A DNA stretch of 64,000 bases, from the NCBI GenBank assembly GCA_026770025.1, contig JAMXDE010000004.1, positions 3,645,501 through 3,709,500 on the forward strand. The letters are read 5' to 3'. The notes below the pieces were generated by a model. The model saw nothing but the letters and a program-made list of their open reading frames with translations, did not search any database and was not told the origin of the DNA. Below are positions 21,961 to 32,940 of this stretch, piece after piece. Every line of letters starts with the position of its first letter. Positions within the stretch are counted from its first letter, which is position 1. Position numbers and translations under genes: made by a program. Origin of the DNA: Craspedostauros australis (taxonomy: Eukaryota; Bacillariophyta; Bacillariophyceae; Mastogloiales; Achnanthaceae).

Positions 21961-23196
21961 TCATGCCAGCTCGACCATCTCAATGTCCTTCTTCCCCGCG
22001 CTTGCGCTGTGCGAAAGCGCATCATGACTTGGAGTGTCGTCATCGTTGCTCTGTTTGCGTTCATTCACGTCACCCGCCCTCTCCATGCGCACGATGCGTC
22101 CTTTGGGTCCCGTCTTGGACTTGAATTCACCATCAAAGATGGTGTTGGATGTGGTATCGAACATACCGCGGTATGTGCAGTGTCCCAGTTGCGGCATTGG
22201 CACGATCCAGTAGAGCTGGCCATGGCGGTTGACGAAGCCATCGATCAAGGGCCGCGTCGACGATTGGAAGCGCTGCGTGCCCTGAATGTCCCATCCGGAT
22301 GGAGATGAGCCGTGCGCGAGCGTCGCGGATGGCGTGAAGCAGAGCTCCAAGGTCCCTTCGCTTCGGATGGTCTTGCCAAAGTACACGGCGGTGCAAATGA
22401 TCTTGTATTCCCCATCGCGCGGTGGCTGCGATACGACAGCGTTACCCCCCGCTGCAGCAGCCCCGAATGGCATATCTTCATCGTCAAAGACATCCTCATC
22501 ATCGAGACCGGATTGTCGCACGCGGATCGCAGTGGCTGCGAAAGGATACGGAAAGTCCTCGCTGTGTTCCATCTCCGGTGCTTGCTGTTCTGCACGGTTG
22601 CGCGCAGAGCGTCCACCAGCTGCTGCCTCATCATGCTGATCCACGTCGTAGCTGTTGTCCATGAGACCACCGCGCTCGCCAGCCGCTGCCTTGGACCGGC
22701 CACGATTGCGCCGACGTTCCTGCGGATCCTCGGTGGGCAGCTGAGCCGGCGTGAGGTCCTTGGGCGCGCAGCAACACACGAGGATCCCGGCGACGAATAC
22801 GACGACGCCCATGACGGACATGAGAAGTTCCGTGGTGGGGTCCATCGCTTGGTTGTTGGGAACGTAAGCGAGCACCAAGACGAGGAACCAACCCGCCGTG
22901 ACGATGACGATGCAGCGCAAGAATCGGAAGTAGAACTTGATCTCTTCCTGCGCTTGGAGCTTGGCACGCAGCCGAGCACCGGCCGCGTTGGATCGTCGTC
23001 GGGATCTGGCGGAACGTCGGCTGCTGCCGCTCATGTTGTGTCCATCATCAGTGTTGCCGTCGTTATCATCGTCATCATCGTCATCATGAGTGTCATGATC
23101 ACCGACCACGACCAACTCGTCGTCGCCGTCGCTGCTTCCTGCGTCATCCCCGAATGGCGGATCGGTCATACTCGTAGCTTCAGAGGCGGACAGCAT
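21961..23196 (-). CDS. Two-TM membrane protein with beta-rich C-terminal domain, function unknown
   Basis: Single exon, 411 residues, ATG at 23196. The first 60 residues are acidic with a long Asp run. A basic stretch (RRSARSRRRSNAAGARLRAK) precedes two TM helices at about 92-114 (CIVIVTAGWFLVLVLAYV) and 123-146 (LLMSVMGVVVFVAGILVCCC). Both termini are therefore on the same side, probably the cytosol. The C-terminal 140 residues have alternating strands with Trp/Tyr/Gly: YKIICTAVYFGKTI, GTLELCF, GWDIQGTQRF, LIDGFVNRHGQLYWIV, YRGMFD and FDGEFKSKTGPKGRI. This repeats a G-x-(F/W)-D/E...G pattern like that of small beta-barrel or MORN-like folds. No catalytic motif is evident. Confidence 0.75.
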   Translation of the reverse strand: MLSASEATSMTDPPFGDDAGSSDGDDELVVVGDHDTHDDDDDDDNDGNTDDGHNMSGSSRRSARSRRRSNAAGARLRAKLQAQEEIKFYFRFLRCIVIVTAGWFLVLVLAYVPNNQAMDPTTELLMSVMGVVVFVAGILVCCCAPKDLTPAQLPTEDPQERRRNRGRSKAAAGERGGLMDNSYDVDQHDEAAAGGRSARNRAEQQAPEMEHSEDFPYPFAATAIRVRQSGLDDEDVFDDEDMPFGAAAAGGNAVVSQPPRDGEYKIICTAVYFGKTIRSEGTLELCFTPSATLAHGSSPSGWDIQGTQRFQSSTRPLIDGFVNRHGQLYWIVPMPQLGHCTYRGMFDTTSNTIFDGEFKSKTGPKGRIVRMERAGDVNERKQSNDDDTPSHDALSHSASAGKKDIEMVELA

Positions 23197-23748
23197 GATC
23201 GGATCGTCAAATGTCGCGATAGTCGTATGTAGAATTGTGAGGAAGCGTGGTTGCGATTTGGCTGCGAAGTGGTGATGGAAGCGTGTGAAACAGCAGTATG
23301 TATTGCATTATACTCTATTGTAGTATATGCATTGGCTCCGACTGCACGCGATTGTGATCCTTGGCACTGCGTCGATTGATCTCCAAACACCAAGAGATCT
23401 GCTGTTGCTGTTGTTCCACTGTTGTTGCCTCTCTGGGAAAGTCACATTGACAATCATCCTCCACGATGTGCGCGCACAATGTCGTTCGTGACGTTGCGTT
23501 CGGACCGGCTTTTCTCACATCTCCATGGTCATTTCCCATTCGAAAAGTCGACACATTCGACTACTTGAGATACCCAAGCATCGTCGTGACGTCGCGAGTA
23601 CCATCTTCAATCCACATCACATCACATCACATCACACCGCGAAATCACAGACACACAACCAGGACGAGATCCACCTCGCGGACGACCACCAGCCACCAGC
23701 GACCAGCTGCACAATGGCCATGATTACGACCACTCGCATTGCAACACG
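23197..23748. other. Divergent promoter region
   Basis: This 552-bp region separates the divergent two-TM and pseudouridine-synthase genes. It contains TATACTCTATTGTAGTATA at about 23309, and an (ACATC)n pentanucleotide run at 23613-23637. Either could mark a 5' UTR or promoter. No TATA box could be assigned with confidence. Confidence 0.5.
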
Positions 23749-25236
23749 ATGAGGCGACCATCGAAGTCAAGGCTTTCACGACAAGGCTTGCGATCATGTC
23801 TATTGCTTCTACTGACTTGTTTGGAGTGTTTGGCACCGACGCATTCGCTCATTTCTTCCGTGAGAGTGCAATTCGTTGGTCAGCAGGCATGGCGGGGCAC
23901 AGCATGTGGTGGCAGCGATAGTGATAGGGTGCATGCGCAAAGGTATCCGCAGACGTCATGTTCCGAGTATGGTGGCAAAGGATGCCATGCGAAGTCACCA
24001 CCATCATCATCAACGATGCTGTGGTCTTCATCCTTTTCGGATGCGACCTCGGAGATGTTGGATGCATCCAATCTATCCAATTCAAGCGGGCAAGATGTTG
24101 AGATACTTTATGAGACCGACCATGTGCTCATCATCGACAAGCCGCACGATGTGTCACATCACAATGAGGTGGATCACATGGCGGATCACCCATCTGCAAT
24201 CGATGTCCCAACGGATGGCATTGTCACGCTCTTGCGCAAGCAACTCAAGAGGCAGAGGTTGCAGTCCGCAACAGAGAAGGACGAAGACGGCGACGTGGAC
24301 ATGCACGTGCATCAGTCTGAGCTCGATCCAGATTCCACTCCGGATGACCTCCCGTTCCGGCTGTATGGCGTGCATCGATTGGACAAGGTGACATCCGGCA
24401 TCTTGGTCTTTGCAAAGTCATCCGAGATGGCGCAGTACCTCTCCAAGCAATTTCGCGACAAGACCGTGGTCAAGTACTACGTTGGGTTATCTGCTCGAAA
24501 GCCCAAAGCGAAGAAGCAGGGATGGGTGCGGGGCGTCATGGCGAGATCGCGCAACAAGTCATGGAAACTGCTCAGCGGTGCCAAATCTGGCGAAAGTCGT
24601 GGGCGGCGGAAGCAGCAAGAGAACAGTGGGGGCGGCAGTCGGAAGGAGCATGGCGATGAGAGCCAACAGACAGATGCTGCCAAGGATTCTACCCCATCGA
24701 TTGGCGCGGACGCCGAGCAGGAAGGCCAACGCACGGATGCGTCCAAAGCAGTCACTAGGTTCTTTACTGCGGGCATGGGCAACGTCTTTCCAGCATCCAG
24801 CGATGCAAAGGATGGGCCGTCGTCTGTGCTGCCCAAAACTTGCATACTATTCCGCCCGTACACGGGCAAGACGCATCAGTTGCGGGTTGCTGCCAAGTCG
24901 GTCGGTTTGCCGCTACTGGGAGATCCTATCTACTCCTCCACCGAGGCTGATACGCGCTGCTGTTTGCATGCTGCCGGGATGCACATTCCCATGGATGATT
25001 TCAGCCAGGAGGAACCTGACATCACAGTCTGGTGCTATCCAAAATTTCATCGATTCTTGGAAGCGCGGCAACACCTTGGAACATCCAATGATAGCGATGC
25101 TGATAATGGCGATGGTGGTTGCGATGCCGATGATTCCATCAACGCAATCGTGTCGTCGCTCTTGCAGAAACACTGCGATGAACCAGCATTACTGCAGGCC
25201 GCCATGAAGGAGCGCGCAACTATTGCAGAAGGATAG
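23749..25236 (+). CDS. RluA/RluD-family RNA pseudouridine synthase
   Basis: Isomerises uridine to pseudouridine in rRNA, tRNA or mRNA. Single exon, 495 residues, ATG at 23749. A hydrophobic N-terminal segment (residues 14-32, LRSCLLLLLTCLECL) looks like a signal or organelle presequence, but without Phe at a clear cleavage site, so plastid routing is unproven. The catalytic domain begins ILYETDHVLIIDKPHDVSHH (119-138). The catalytic motif is HRLDKVTSG at 209-217, with the nucleophilic Asp at 212. After KYYVGLS there is a Lys/Arg/Gln-rich insertion of about 100 residues, then RPYTGKTHQLRV and LLGDPIY, the RluA-family binding loop and closing motif. The C-terminal 60 residues are an acidic low-complexity tail. 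RNA target unknown. Confidence 0.9.
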   Translation: MRRPSKSRLSRQGLRSCLLLLLTCLECLAPTHSLISSVRVQFVGQQAWRGTACGGSDSDRVHAQRYPQTSCSEYGGKGCHAKSPPSSSTMLWSSSFSDATSEMLDASNLSNSSGQDVEILYETDHVLIIDKPHDVSHHNEVDHMADHPSAIDVPTDGIVTLLRKQLKRQRLQSATEKDEDGDVDMHVHQSELDPDSTPDDLPFRLYGVHRLDKVTSGILVFAKSSEMAQYLSKQFRDKTVVKYYVGLSARKPKAKKQGWVRGVMARSRNKSWKLLSGAKSGESRGRRKQQENSGGGSRKEHGDESQQTDAAKDSTPSIGADAEQEGQRTDASKAVTRFFTAGMGNVFPASSDAKDGPSSVLPKTCILFRPYTGKTHQLRVAAKSVGLPLLGDPIYSSTEADTRCCLHAAGMHIPMDDFSQEEPDITVWCYPKFHRFLEARQHLGTSNDSDADNGDGGCDADDSINAIVSSLLQKHCDEPALLQAAMKERATIAEG

Positions 25237-25565
25237 ATAGCACCATGCAACGTTGTGCCTATGCTAGCAGCATCGAAGAACACTTGAGATGAACAACACA
25301 GGAGCGCACGAGGCACTCCTGTTCTGTGATATAACTATCACACAATTCTCATGGAATGCAGTATCTGTGCACCACGAGGCCAAGTCATCCATGAATTTTC
25401 ATGATCAAAGGAGGAGCATTCCTTTGTTTCCAATCCTCAAAACAAGAGAGTTGCTGTCTACGTGCACTCGTAGGGTACATACGATACTCTACTCCCACCA
25501 TATCGCACCCCATGCCCCGATGCCCCCTCCCCCCTCCTTCACCGCAAGGCTTTTGCGTAGGTTGG
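25237..25565. other. Convergent 3' spacer
   Basis: This 329-bp spacer lies between the stop codons of the pseudouridine synthase and the small membrane protein. It contains CATACGATACTCTACTCCC at about 25478, a dispersed TACTC-type word, and a C-rich tract near 25515-25540. Nothing coding. Confidence 0.55.
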
Positions 25566-26318
25566 TCAACACACGGAGATGTCATGGAATGCGAACGCAT
25601 GCTCTCCGTCCAACGCCTCCTCCACTTCATCGCGATCGGCCTCCTCGTGTTCATACTCGTAAATCTCTTCATCCATCTCGTTCATTGGCAGGTGGATCGA
25701 TGTAGGAACCCTTCCTTGATCGATCGGTGGTATTGGCGGCGCATCGCGGTGGAACGCCTTCGTATTTCCTGCTGCTTGACGAATTATTACTTCCACATCT
25801 TCTGAATTCCCGTGCTCGTGGTCGTGCTCGTGCTCGTCTTTGTACGTACTTGCATGGTTATCCTTTCCCATGGTCTCGTACGTGGGCTGGCCGATGGTTT
25901 CCACATCGTCATCATCGCCATCGAATTGCAACGTCGTCACCATCATTCCAATTCCATCCAAGACCTGTATTCGTTGTGATGTTCCAAGCACAGTGGTGGG
26001 TTGCTCCTGCCCTCGATGACCTCCCGCTGAATTCAATGGCGACGAGGCACTCGAATTGCTGGATGTGGTTGGCACGATCTCGATGCCATGCTCTTCTTCT
26101 TCAACGGCTGACGACAGTCGTCTAATTGGCATCTCCGTGTCGCTGTGTCTTTCCGTGTCGGATGCCTCCTCCTCCTCCTTCTCTTGTGGGTTCATGGCCA
26201 ATCGACGTTTCGCAGCAACGTACATCAGCACGAACACCGCTACGACTTCGAACACTGCCGTACTCGTGCCAAGCCATCGTAGCTGGAGGCCCGTGATTTC
26301 GACTTGCGTTTGTCCCAT
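25566..26318 (-). CDS. Small single-pass acidic membrane protein, function unknown
   Basis: Protein of 250 residues from ATG 26318, the first in-frame ATG. A TM helix lies at about 17-35 (STAVFEVVAVFVLMYVAA), followed by AKRRL. By the positive-inside rule the long C-terminal part should be cytosolic. That part is acidic and disordered: EKEEEEASDTERHSDTE, a Ser/Thr-rich stretch, FDGDDDDVETIGQPTYETM, an EHEHDHEHG run and a Pro-rich APPIPPIDQG. The DETIGQPTYE-like and Pro-rich pieces could be short linear binding motifs. No homologue was recognised. Its long open frame, good start context and position suggest a gene, but a weakly constrained protein of this kind is hard to prove by reading. Confidence 0.55.
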   Translation of the reverse strand: MGQTQVEITGLQLRWLGTSTAVFEVVAVFVLMYVAAKRRLAMNPQEKEEEEASDTERHSDTEMPIRRLSSAVEEEEHGIEIVPTTSSNSSASSPLNSAGGHRGQEQPTTVLGTSQRIQVLDGIGMMVTTLQFDGDDDDVETIGQPTYETMGKDNHASTYKDEHEHDHEHGNSEDVEVIIRQAAGNTKAFHRDAPPIPPIDQGRVPTSIHLPMNEMDEEIYEYEHEEADRDEVEEALDGEHAFAFHDISVC

Positions 26319-29300
26319 GATAGATGATGGGTGGCTGGACAGGTGGGCACAAAGGTGGGTGAACAAATGAATGAACAAACGAATGTGCGGATGCTTGACA
26401 GCTTTCTCGCAGTTGCTTCGATGATTGGGAGTAGGTTGTACCGCGAAGAAGGGAACGAAGCAAGACACAGGGGATGCCACAGGAGTGCTGAAAAGGTCGG
26501 GTGGCGGGAGTGGATGTTCTTTGGAGGCAGAGTGCAGTGGCCTGCTTGGATTGTTTTGTCACGCGAGCACTTCTCACAACACGTGCAAACATTTGAGAAT
26601 TCGCTAAGTGTTTCCAAGAAATTCCGTTCTGGATGGCGGCAAGAAGCTCGACAGGCGCGAGTATAACGGCTGATTCGTTCAATAAAAACATGTCGAAAGG
26701 TATATTCACGCAGATCCTAACAATGAAAAGCACGGTTTGAGATGACACATGATGCACATGGAATGACTGAAACGTGCATAAAATAGAATTTTACTCTTTT
26801 TCGGTCAAAACAAATTGTATTAGTTATCAAACATTAAGTCTGCTATCATCACGCAGTCGGAAACCGAATACCATGGCTCCGCTTCGAGCTGAACACACCC
26901 GATGGAGTATAGTATGGTGCGGCGCATGTTTACCCCAAGCCTCTCCGATTTCATGTTCTGTTCTGTCCTACTCATTCATTAGGTTTGTGATGGAGGATAT
27001 TGCATTGCTGTGGAGTACTCATGTCCCGTCATCCATGGAGCTATCCGCAAGACACCACTCGGGGTCCCAGTTTCGTATGGGTGCGTTCTAGGAAAGCAGC
27101 TGACCTCTGCGAGCTATGTACACAAGGACCGACAACGCATTGGCGACGTGGTGGCATGAGCTGGATGAACCCGTCGTTCACATGGGCGGATCGTGTTGAG
27201 ATAAGAGCGAAGGAAAGAAAGCGATGCCCAGCTGCGAGTTCGTCGTCGTCGTCGTCGTCGTCGTCGATGCTGCCTTCATTGGCCACTCTGACCATGTGCG
27301 ACTATTCTGGACACACCACGAGCACACTACGAGCTATCCAATTCGTACCCGTGACCCTGATCCCGCGACGGGGGATGAGGGTCGAGGCAGACATTACCAG
27401 CGACAAGGACAGGAAATACACCGGTGCCTGTTCTGTTCTGCACGAAAGAGTTACTCTGGAAGCGGTTCGGATTCAGGGAGCGCGCGAAGATTCCCTCTGC
27501 TCGCGGCTCATGCACAAAGACGACAAAAAGTCACAAGTGTCATCATCATCGATCGTCGTGGGCGTCTCTCCAACACGACATCCTCAGATCAACTCCTCAA
27601 GGAGATAACCGAAGCAACGCGTTCTATCCACGCATGCTCCCTCAATCGCGAGCGCGGTGCGTTCGCACCAGTCATTGGGGTGGCTTGGGACGGGGGTCGT
27701 TCCGTCCCCGTGAAACCTTTTGCTCCATGGCTGCAACTATGACTATGCGCGAACGTGTGTATTTTTAATAAAGCGGCCAAGAAGAACAACTCTGCGGGTC
27801 TTCAGGTCCGGACAAGACAGGACAAGATGTCCTACGAGGAGGCATAAGACGATCGGTGCGGCAGTCGATGAGATGATGTTTGCACAATGGGATTGGTGGC
27901 TGTGCGAGGCATGACTGGCGAGGATTCACTCCTGGAAGCACCAGCGACATTGGTTCCCACCGCGTCCCTGTGGGATGATCGAGAGGCGGGTTCTTTCCGA
28001 AGCGTTGGCCATCGCTTATTTGTGTCGGGGAAACAGAATTTCTGGAAAAGTACCGTGCACTCCACCTCATTCATGAACACGCTTCTCCGATAGGTGTCAA
28101 TTGTTTGTACTCTACTTGGCAATGATTCGCGCTGCGGCATGCGCTGTGGGTGGCGTACGAGCTGCCCACACAGTTATCAACCCGCTGACCAGACAACCAC
28201 CCAAGACCAAAGTTCTGGCAATTCTGAGTTGCGGAGGTTGTTCGATCTACTGACGATGGCGGAACAGAAGATCCAATAAACGGGCTGGAATACAGGTGCG
28301 AGTACGAACATCACGAATCTGGCTACTCCACGCAAGTTGTGGTTTGGGATGACAGAACAGTTATGCTACGGCACCAGTCTGCCCTCAGAATACCGGAGAC
28401 TGATTTGTCTTGTTTGTGGAGAACGAAGGCTCCATTTGACCAACCACAGCAACTGGTCAGTTCCACGACGCCGCTTCTTGCTGACGCATGTGCGTACGCA
28501 TTCATCGTTCCGCCACGCAGCAGATAAGCGATGGCCAGAGCCAACGAGCTTCAGCCATCACAACACCATGCTCGTAATAGCCACCCTTTACTCCAGAGTG
28601 CTTGCTCTACTCCACTCTACTCGTCATTCAGAGCGCTCAAACCAGGATCAGAACCGTGCGATGTCTCTGGCCACCCGAAAAGTCAGTTCTAACATGTATT
28701 ATATCTCTGTCGGTCGTGAGCAGTTGCGATAGAAAGAGTGCATTCGTGTAATATAATATAATCCTCCAGATCAGATTACTCTCTCCGAGTCGGAGGCACA
28801 ACTCGTAATGTGGCAAACTCGAAATTTTGGGAATCTCATGTGTTGCTCGTCGCCGCTTCGGCTCAACTCTCTGCCAACCTATTCGGACACTTGGGCGTGT
28901 CGACCTCCTCCCTACTGCTTCCAGACACCGACGCCTCACTCTCTCTCTCTTGTGGATACTCGTACATACTCGAAACTCGTGTACAATCTCGTCCCCATGG
29001 TGACCGTATCTCGCCAGCCGTCGGCTCGGCCGGCATTCGAGGCGAATGCTGCTCGCTTGTCCTTCGTTGCTGTATGGTTGTGCCATCTGTGTGGGTTCTG
29101 TGCTTTCGCCATCTGTCGGCATATGTCCATGTGCCCTGCTTCTTTCCTCGGAACGCGCACAAGGACTACGGAGAAGCCAATGCGCACTTCCAGTCACGAT
29201 CATTGCTTCCAGCGACGCAACCTCCCTGACGGAGCAGTTCGCACATTTCCACCAGCACAAACAAGATGCGATGCTTGCCGGAAGAGGATGACTGGCTACT

Positions 29301-32300
29301 GCCAAAGGATCTGCGACAGAGCAGAGAGTGCTTGGATGGCACGAGGATGAGGATGATGGCGACGGATAGCTCGTTGAGTATGATATGATTGTGCTTGTAC
29401 GACCATTGCCAGAGCATGTTGCTTCAACACGCCTGTATTGCTATGCAGACCGCAAGCGATTTCAATCAACAACACGATCGAGACGCAAGCACATGCCAAC
29501 ATCCTCGTACAATACATACCAAGACCAACGGGCGTGGATGTCACAAAGTAGATGGATGAATGTAACCAAGAGTTCCCAATCCAATCCAAGCCAGGCCCAA
29601 AATCAACAACAACCCGAATCAAGACCAATCCGAGATCAATCGTCTTCCACACTTAGCTTATTCGTAGATACACACCCTGTGTGGGTTTGGCCAAGCCTAT
29701 TACACTTAATATCGACGTCAGAGAAACAAGATGATAGCGCCAAGCCTCAGCGATACGTGGGCTTTAGATGGCAATACCAATATCTATGTATTGTTCCAGT
29801 CCTGTGGAGTGTGACCAAGGTTGCGCCTTATTGCAAAACCGTGTGTTGCCACCGAAGCGATCGAATTTGTGACGCAACCTCATCTCTCTTCCTGCGCTTC
29901 AAACTGCGCTACTCTATGGTGTATGCGCTGGCATTCCCGAGAATGGTGCGCACAAGGTGAAGGTACATGCTGCAGAGTGCAGCATTATCCTGCAGCACTT
30001 TCGTACGTGGTCACTCTTCTCTGACTTCGAACGTCGCCCAACCTCTGTGGGAGGGTTCGCTTGACCGTCGTTTCGGTCCAAGGTTAAGCGCTTGTTTTCG
30101 GACATGCTGGTGGTCTGCGTCGACCCCTTTGTCCAACCTGTCATCACCAACATGATGACAACTCGCACTCCATCATGGTGTTGCGTCGGTACCGAAACAT
30201 TCTACTATTTCATGTACGCATACGAGTAGAGTCGAGGCTGTGGACCATCATCACTCACCAACCTGACCCTTCAACAGGGAAACGTACCTACTCTATGGAT
30301 ATGAATGTGTGGACTCACGTGTATGTACGAGTAGAGTAGAGTGGAACAGAGGCGCCTACGATCTATTCCGCAGTCTGCTCTGCTCTGCCACGACACGCCC
30401 ACAGGATGGGAGAGACAGACAGAGATCAGTCATACTTGTAGCTCGTACTACCTACGATCCACGCGATGTCAACCTGCCGCACCTGTTGTCATGTGAGGAT
30501 TGCGACAGCGAACCACACAACAACGCTTCCATCACAAAGCGCAACAACACCAGTCGAATTCCGTGGCCGTGCTTGGTCCAACGCAGTTTTGTGGTTTATG
30601 TGAATGTCCGTGATGCGACATCCCGCACACGACCAACGAACAATCGTGGTCGTCAAAAAGGCTGATTCGCCGAATCTCCGATAGCAAACACAACGACGTC
30701 AATAGCGAAAATCATTGACGGTCCGACACGAACATGCACACAATTGGAAGCGGGCTATTTCGCTTGGATAACGGAACAAAGCAGAAAAGCGTGTCTCATC
30801 CTTTGACAACGCAAGTAGGATCCATGACAAACACCCCTCCGTTCAACCTCATCCCTATTTGTTCGCGCACGTGCACATCTTTGTCCCCGATGAAAATATC
30901 CGAAACAGCAGGGGTAGAAACACTTTGACGTGTCAGACAAGCTCATGACACTCGAGATGTGAAAATCTGTCCCAACAAGGCAACCTGACGAATCGAATTT
31001 CTCGTGCGCGAAGCGGTAACGGGAACCATTTGTCATGGGTTGGTACTGAAGGCTCTGCAAGCAGCGAGTGTTGACACTGTGCGGCATATTTGTGGACAAT
31101 TAGGAAATGGACGATGAGCAGCAGGCAACGAGCAACGTGCAATCGCAATTGGTAGTACACTGTACGCCTACACATCTCGCGAAACACACACGAGTAGGAT
31201 ACTGGTATTGGTAATCGGTGGGACGCAATGCCAACAGCCAACAAGGAGGGAGGAATTTGTTCACATGGACTGCATGTGGTAACTTCTGTTGTGCGCACAG
31301 TTTCGATTGAGTCGGAATTCATACACAACTCAGGCGCAACTCACACGCAACTCACACGCAACCAGGCCACTCTTCCCACGAAGCAAACAAACAGTCGAGC
31401 AGAAAGGCACAACCAAGCGCGCCAAAGTTGCCAGGGAACCAACAATCGTCATCAGTCTACCATCCTCCACCAATAAGCAACAGCAGATTAGAGGCTGTGA
31501 GAGGCTAGAGTGCGAGGTACACGCTCGAGCACCACACGAGTACTCGTACTTCTGCTCTCGCTGGTGTCCCGGAACTATCCAAACAAAGAATCGGATGGGA
31601 CAGGGGCGAACAACACAACGACTACCAGCCCTACCTTCACTTCCAGCACTTCGCTACTTTTACCTCCCTTCCACCACGTCCACACCACATGCACATCACA
31701 TTCACTGTACTCGCCGCTGAGAAAGACACTCTCGCGATCATCTAGCCAACCATTCATTTAGCCGCCATTTTGTATGCGTTCCGATTTAAACGAACTCAGA
31801 ACAGCGCGACGAGACTTTTCGAATCGCCGCTGGAAGCTTCATCGTCGCCGCCATCGCCAACGACGTCGTCGAAGCACCACGTTTGTCGCGGAGATCGCCC
31901 TGCAGTGAACCCTCTCAAACTGTGAACTCTTCACTCACCACTCTCATCCCAGTCATCCCCAAGTACACAAAACCAAGAAAAATCGACCGCAAACGTCAAC
32001 GTCCATTCATCCAGGCTCCACCCATTCATCACACCAGCCATCCATCCATTTATTCATCGGAGGCTGTCGTCTTGCCTTGACACTTCCGGCAATCACTGTG
32101 ACCCACCTCTCTCACGTTGATACGAGCGCAAGGACGGCACCAATTGCCTTTGGCCCTCTTGCTCTCTCCAACTGACGAATGGAGCATCCTGTGTGTGACC
32201 ATCTCTCCTTTGTTCTTCCGGTGCCATAAAGGCGCGCACATACAAACACTAAGCATATACAGACACAGACAGACACAGATACAGACAGAACCAGAGTCAG

Positions 32301-32940
32301 CCAACTCAAAAGCCCAAGTCAACATCAACGTCGACGTCAAAGGCGCTCCACACAAGCTTTCCTGGCCGTGGATGTCCGACTTTCCAGCGTTTGGAGAAAG
32401 CGGAGGATACGAAACAGCTTCTCGCAGGAGGCACACGAGGTACCGAACGGCTTGCTGACCAGTCATGCACGTAACCGCCAGGCTTGAGTAATCACACAAG
32501 GACCAAACCCAACGCCGCCAGCCCAGGAAGGCAGACATCTGGCTTTGCTCACAAATCGCCCGCAATCGACTTCACAAGATCACAACCGAAAGTCTCCGAG
32601 TGATTTCTGCACATCCGGTATCGCAGCTTCTGGCGCTACGTTCTGCCTGTAACGCACACGTGAGTCGCAACCCCCATCACAACCAATTGTAATCGACCAA
32701 CGCAACCGACCAACCAGCAGCATCTGGGTCAGATAGGGTAGACGCGATCGTCACGTCCGCCCGCTGGCTTCTTCCTTCCTTTCGGAGCACGCACTGCACC
32801 ACTCCCTCTGTATTCACCAATACAGCATCGTCTATCAGAAGCTGTGGGGAAGATCATACCTTGCACCTGGATCTGCAACTGCAACTGCTCAGTTGCCATA
32901 TTTCAGCTCAGTCCTCTTGGTGCTTCGGTCAGACTGAGCG
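26319..32940. other. Gene-poor region of 6.6 kb, no gene supported
   Basis: No frame here resembles a known protein. Overlapping ORFs up to about 220 codons (27000-27608 on +, 28637-29305 on -, 29385-29960 on +) lack ATG starts, compete across strands and have no motif. Features seen: a (CGT)n run at 27241-27266; several TACGAGTAGAGTA-type words (30220, 30320, 31540); three tandem CAACTCACACG units at about 31328-31365; and an (ACAGAC)-like patch at 32255-32295. The last 1 kb is probably the promoter and 5' UTR of the bZIP gene. Spliced genes with small exons cannot be excluded. Confidence 0.5.
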
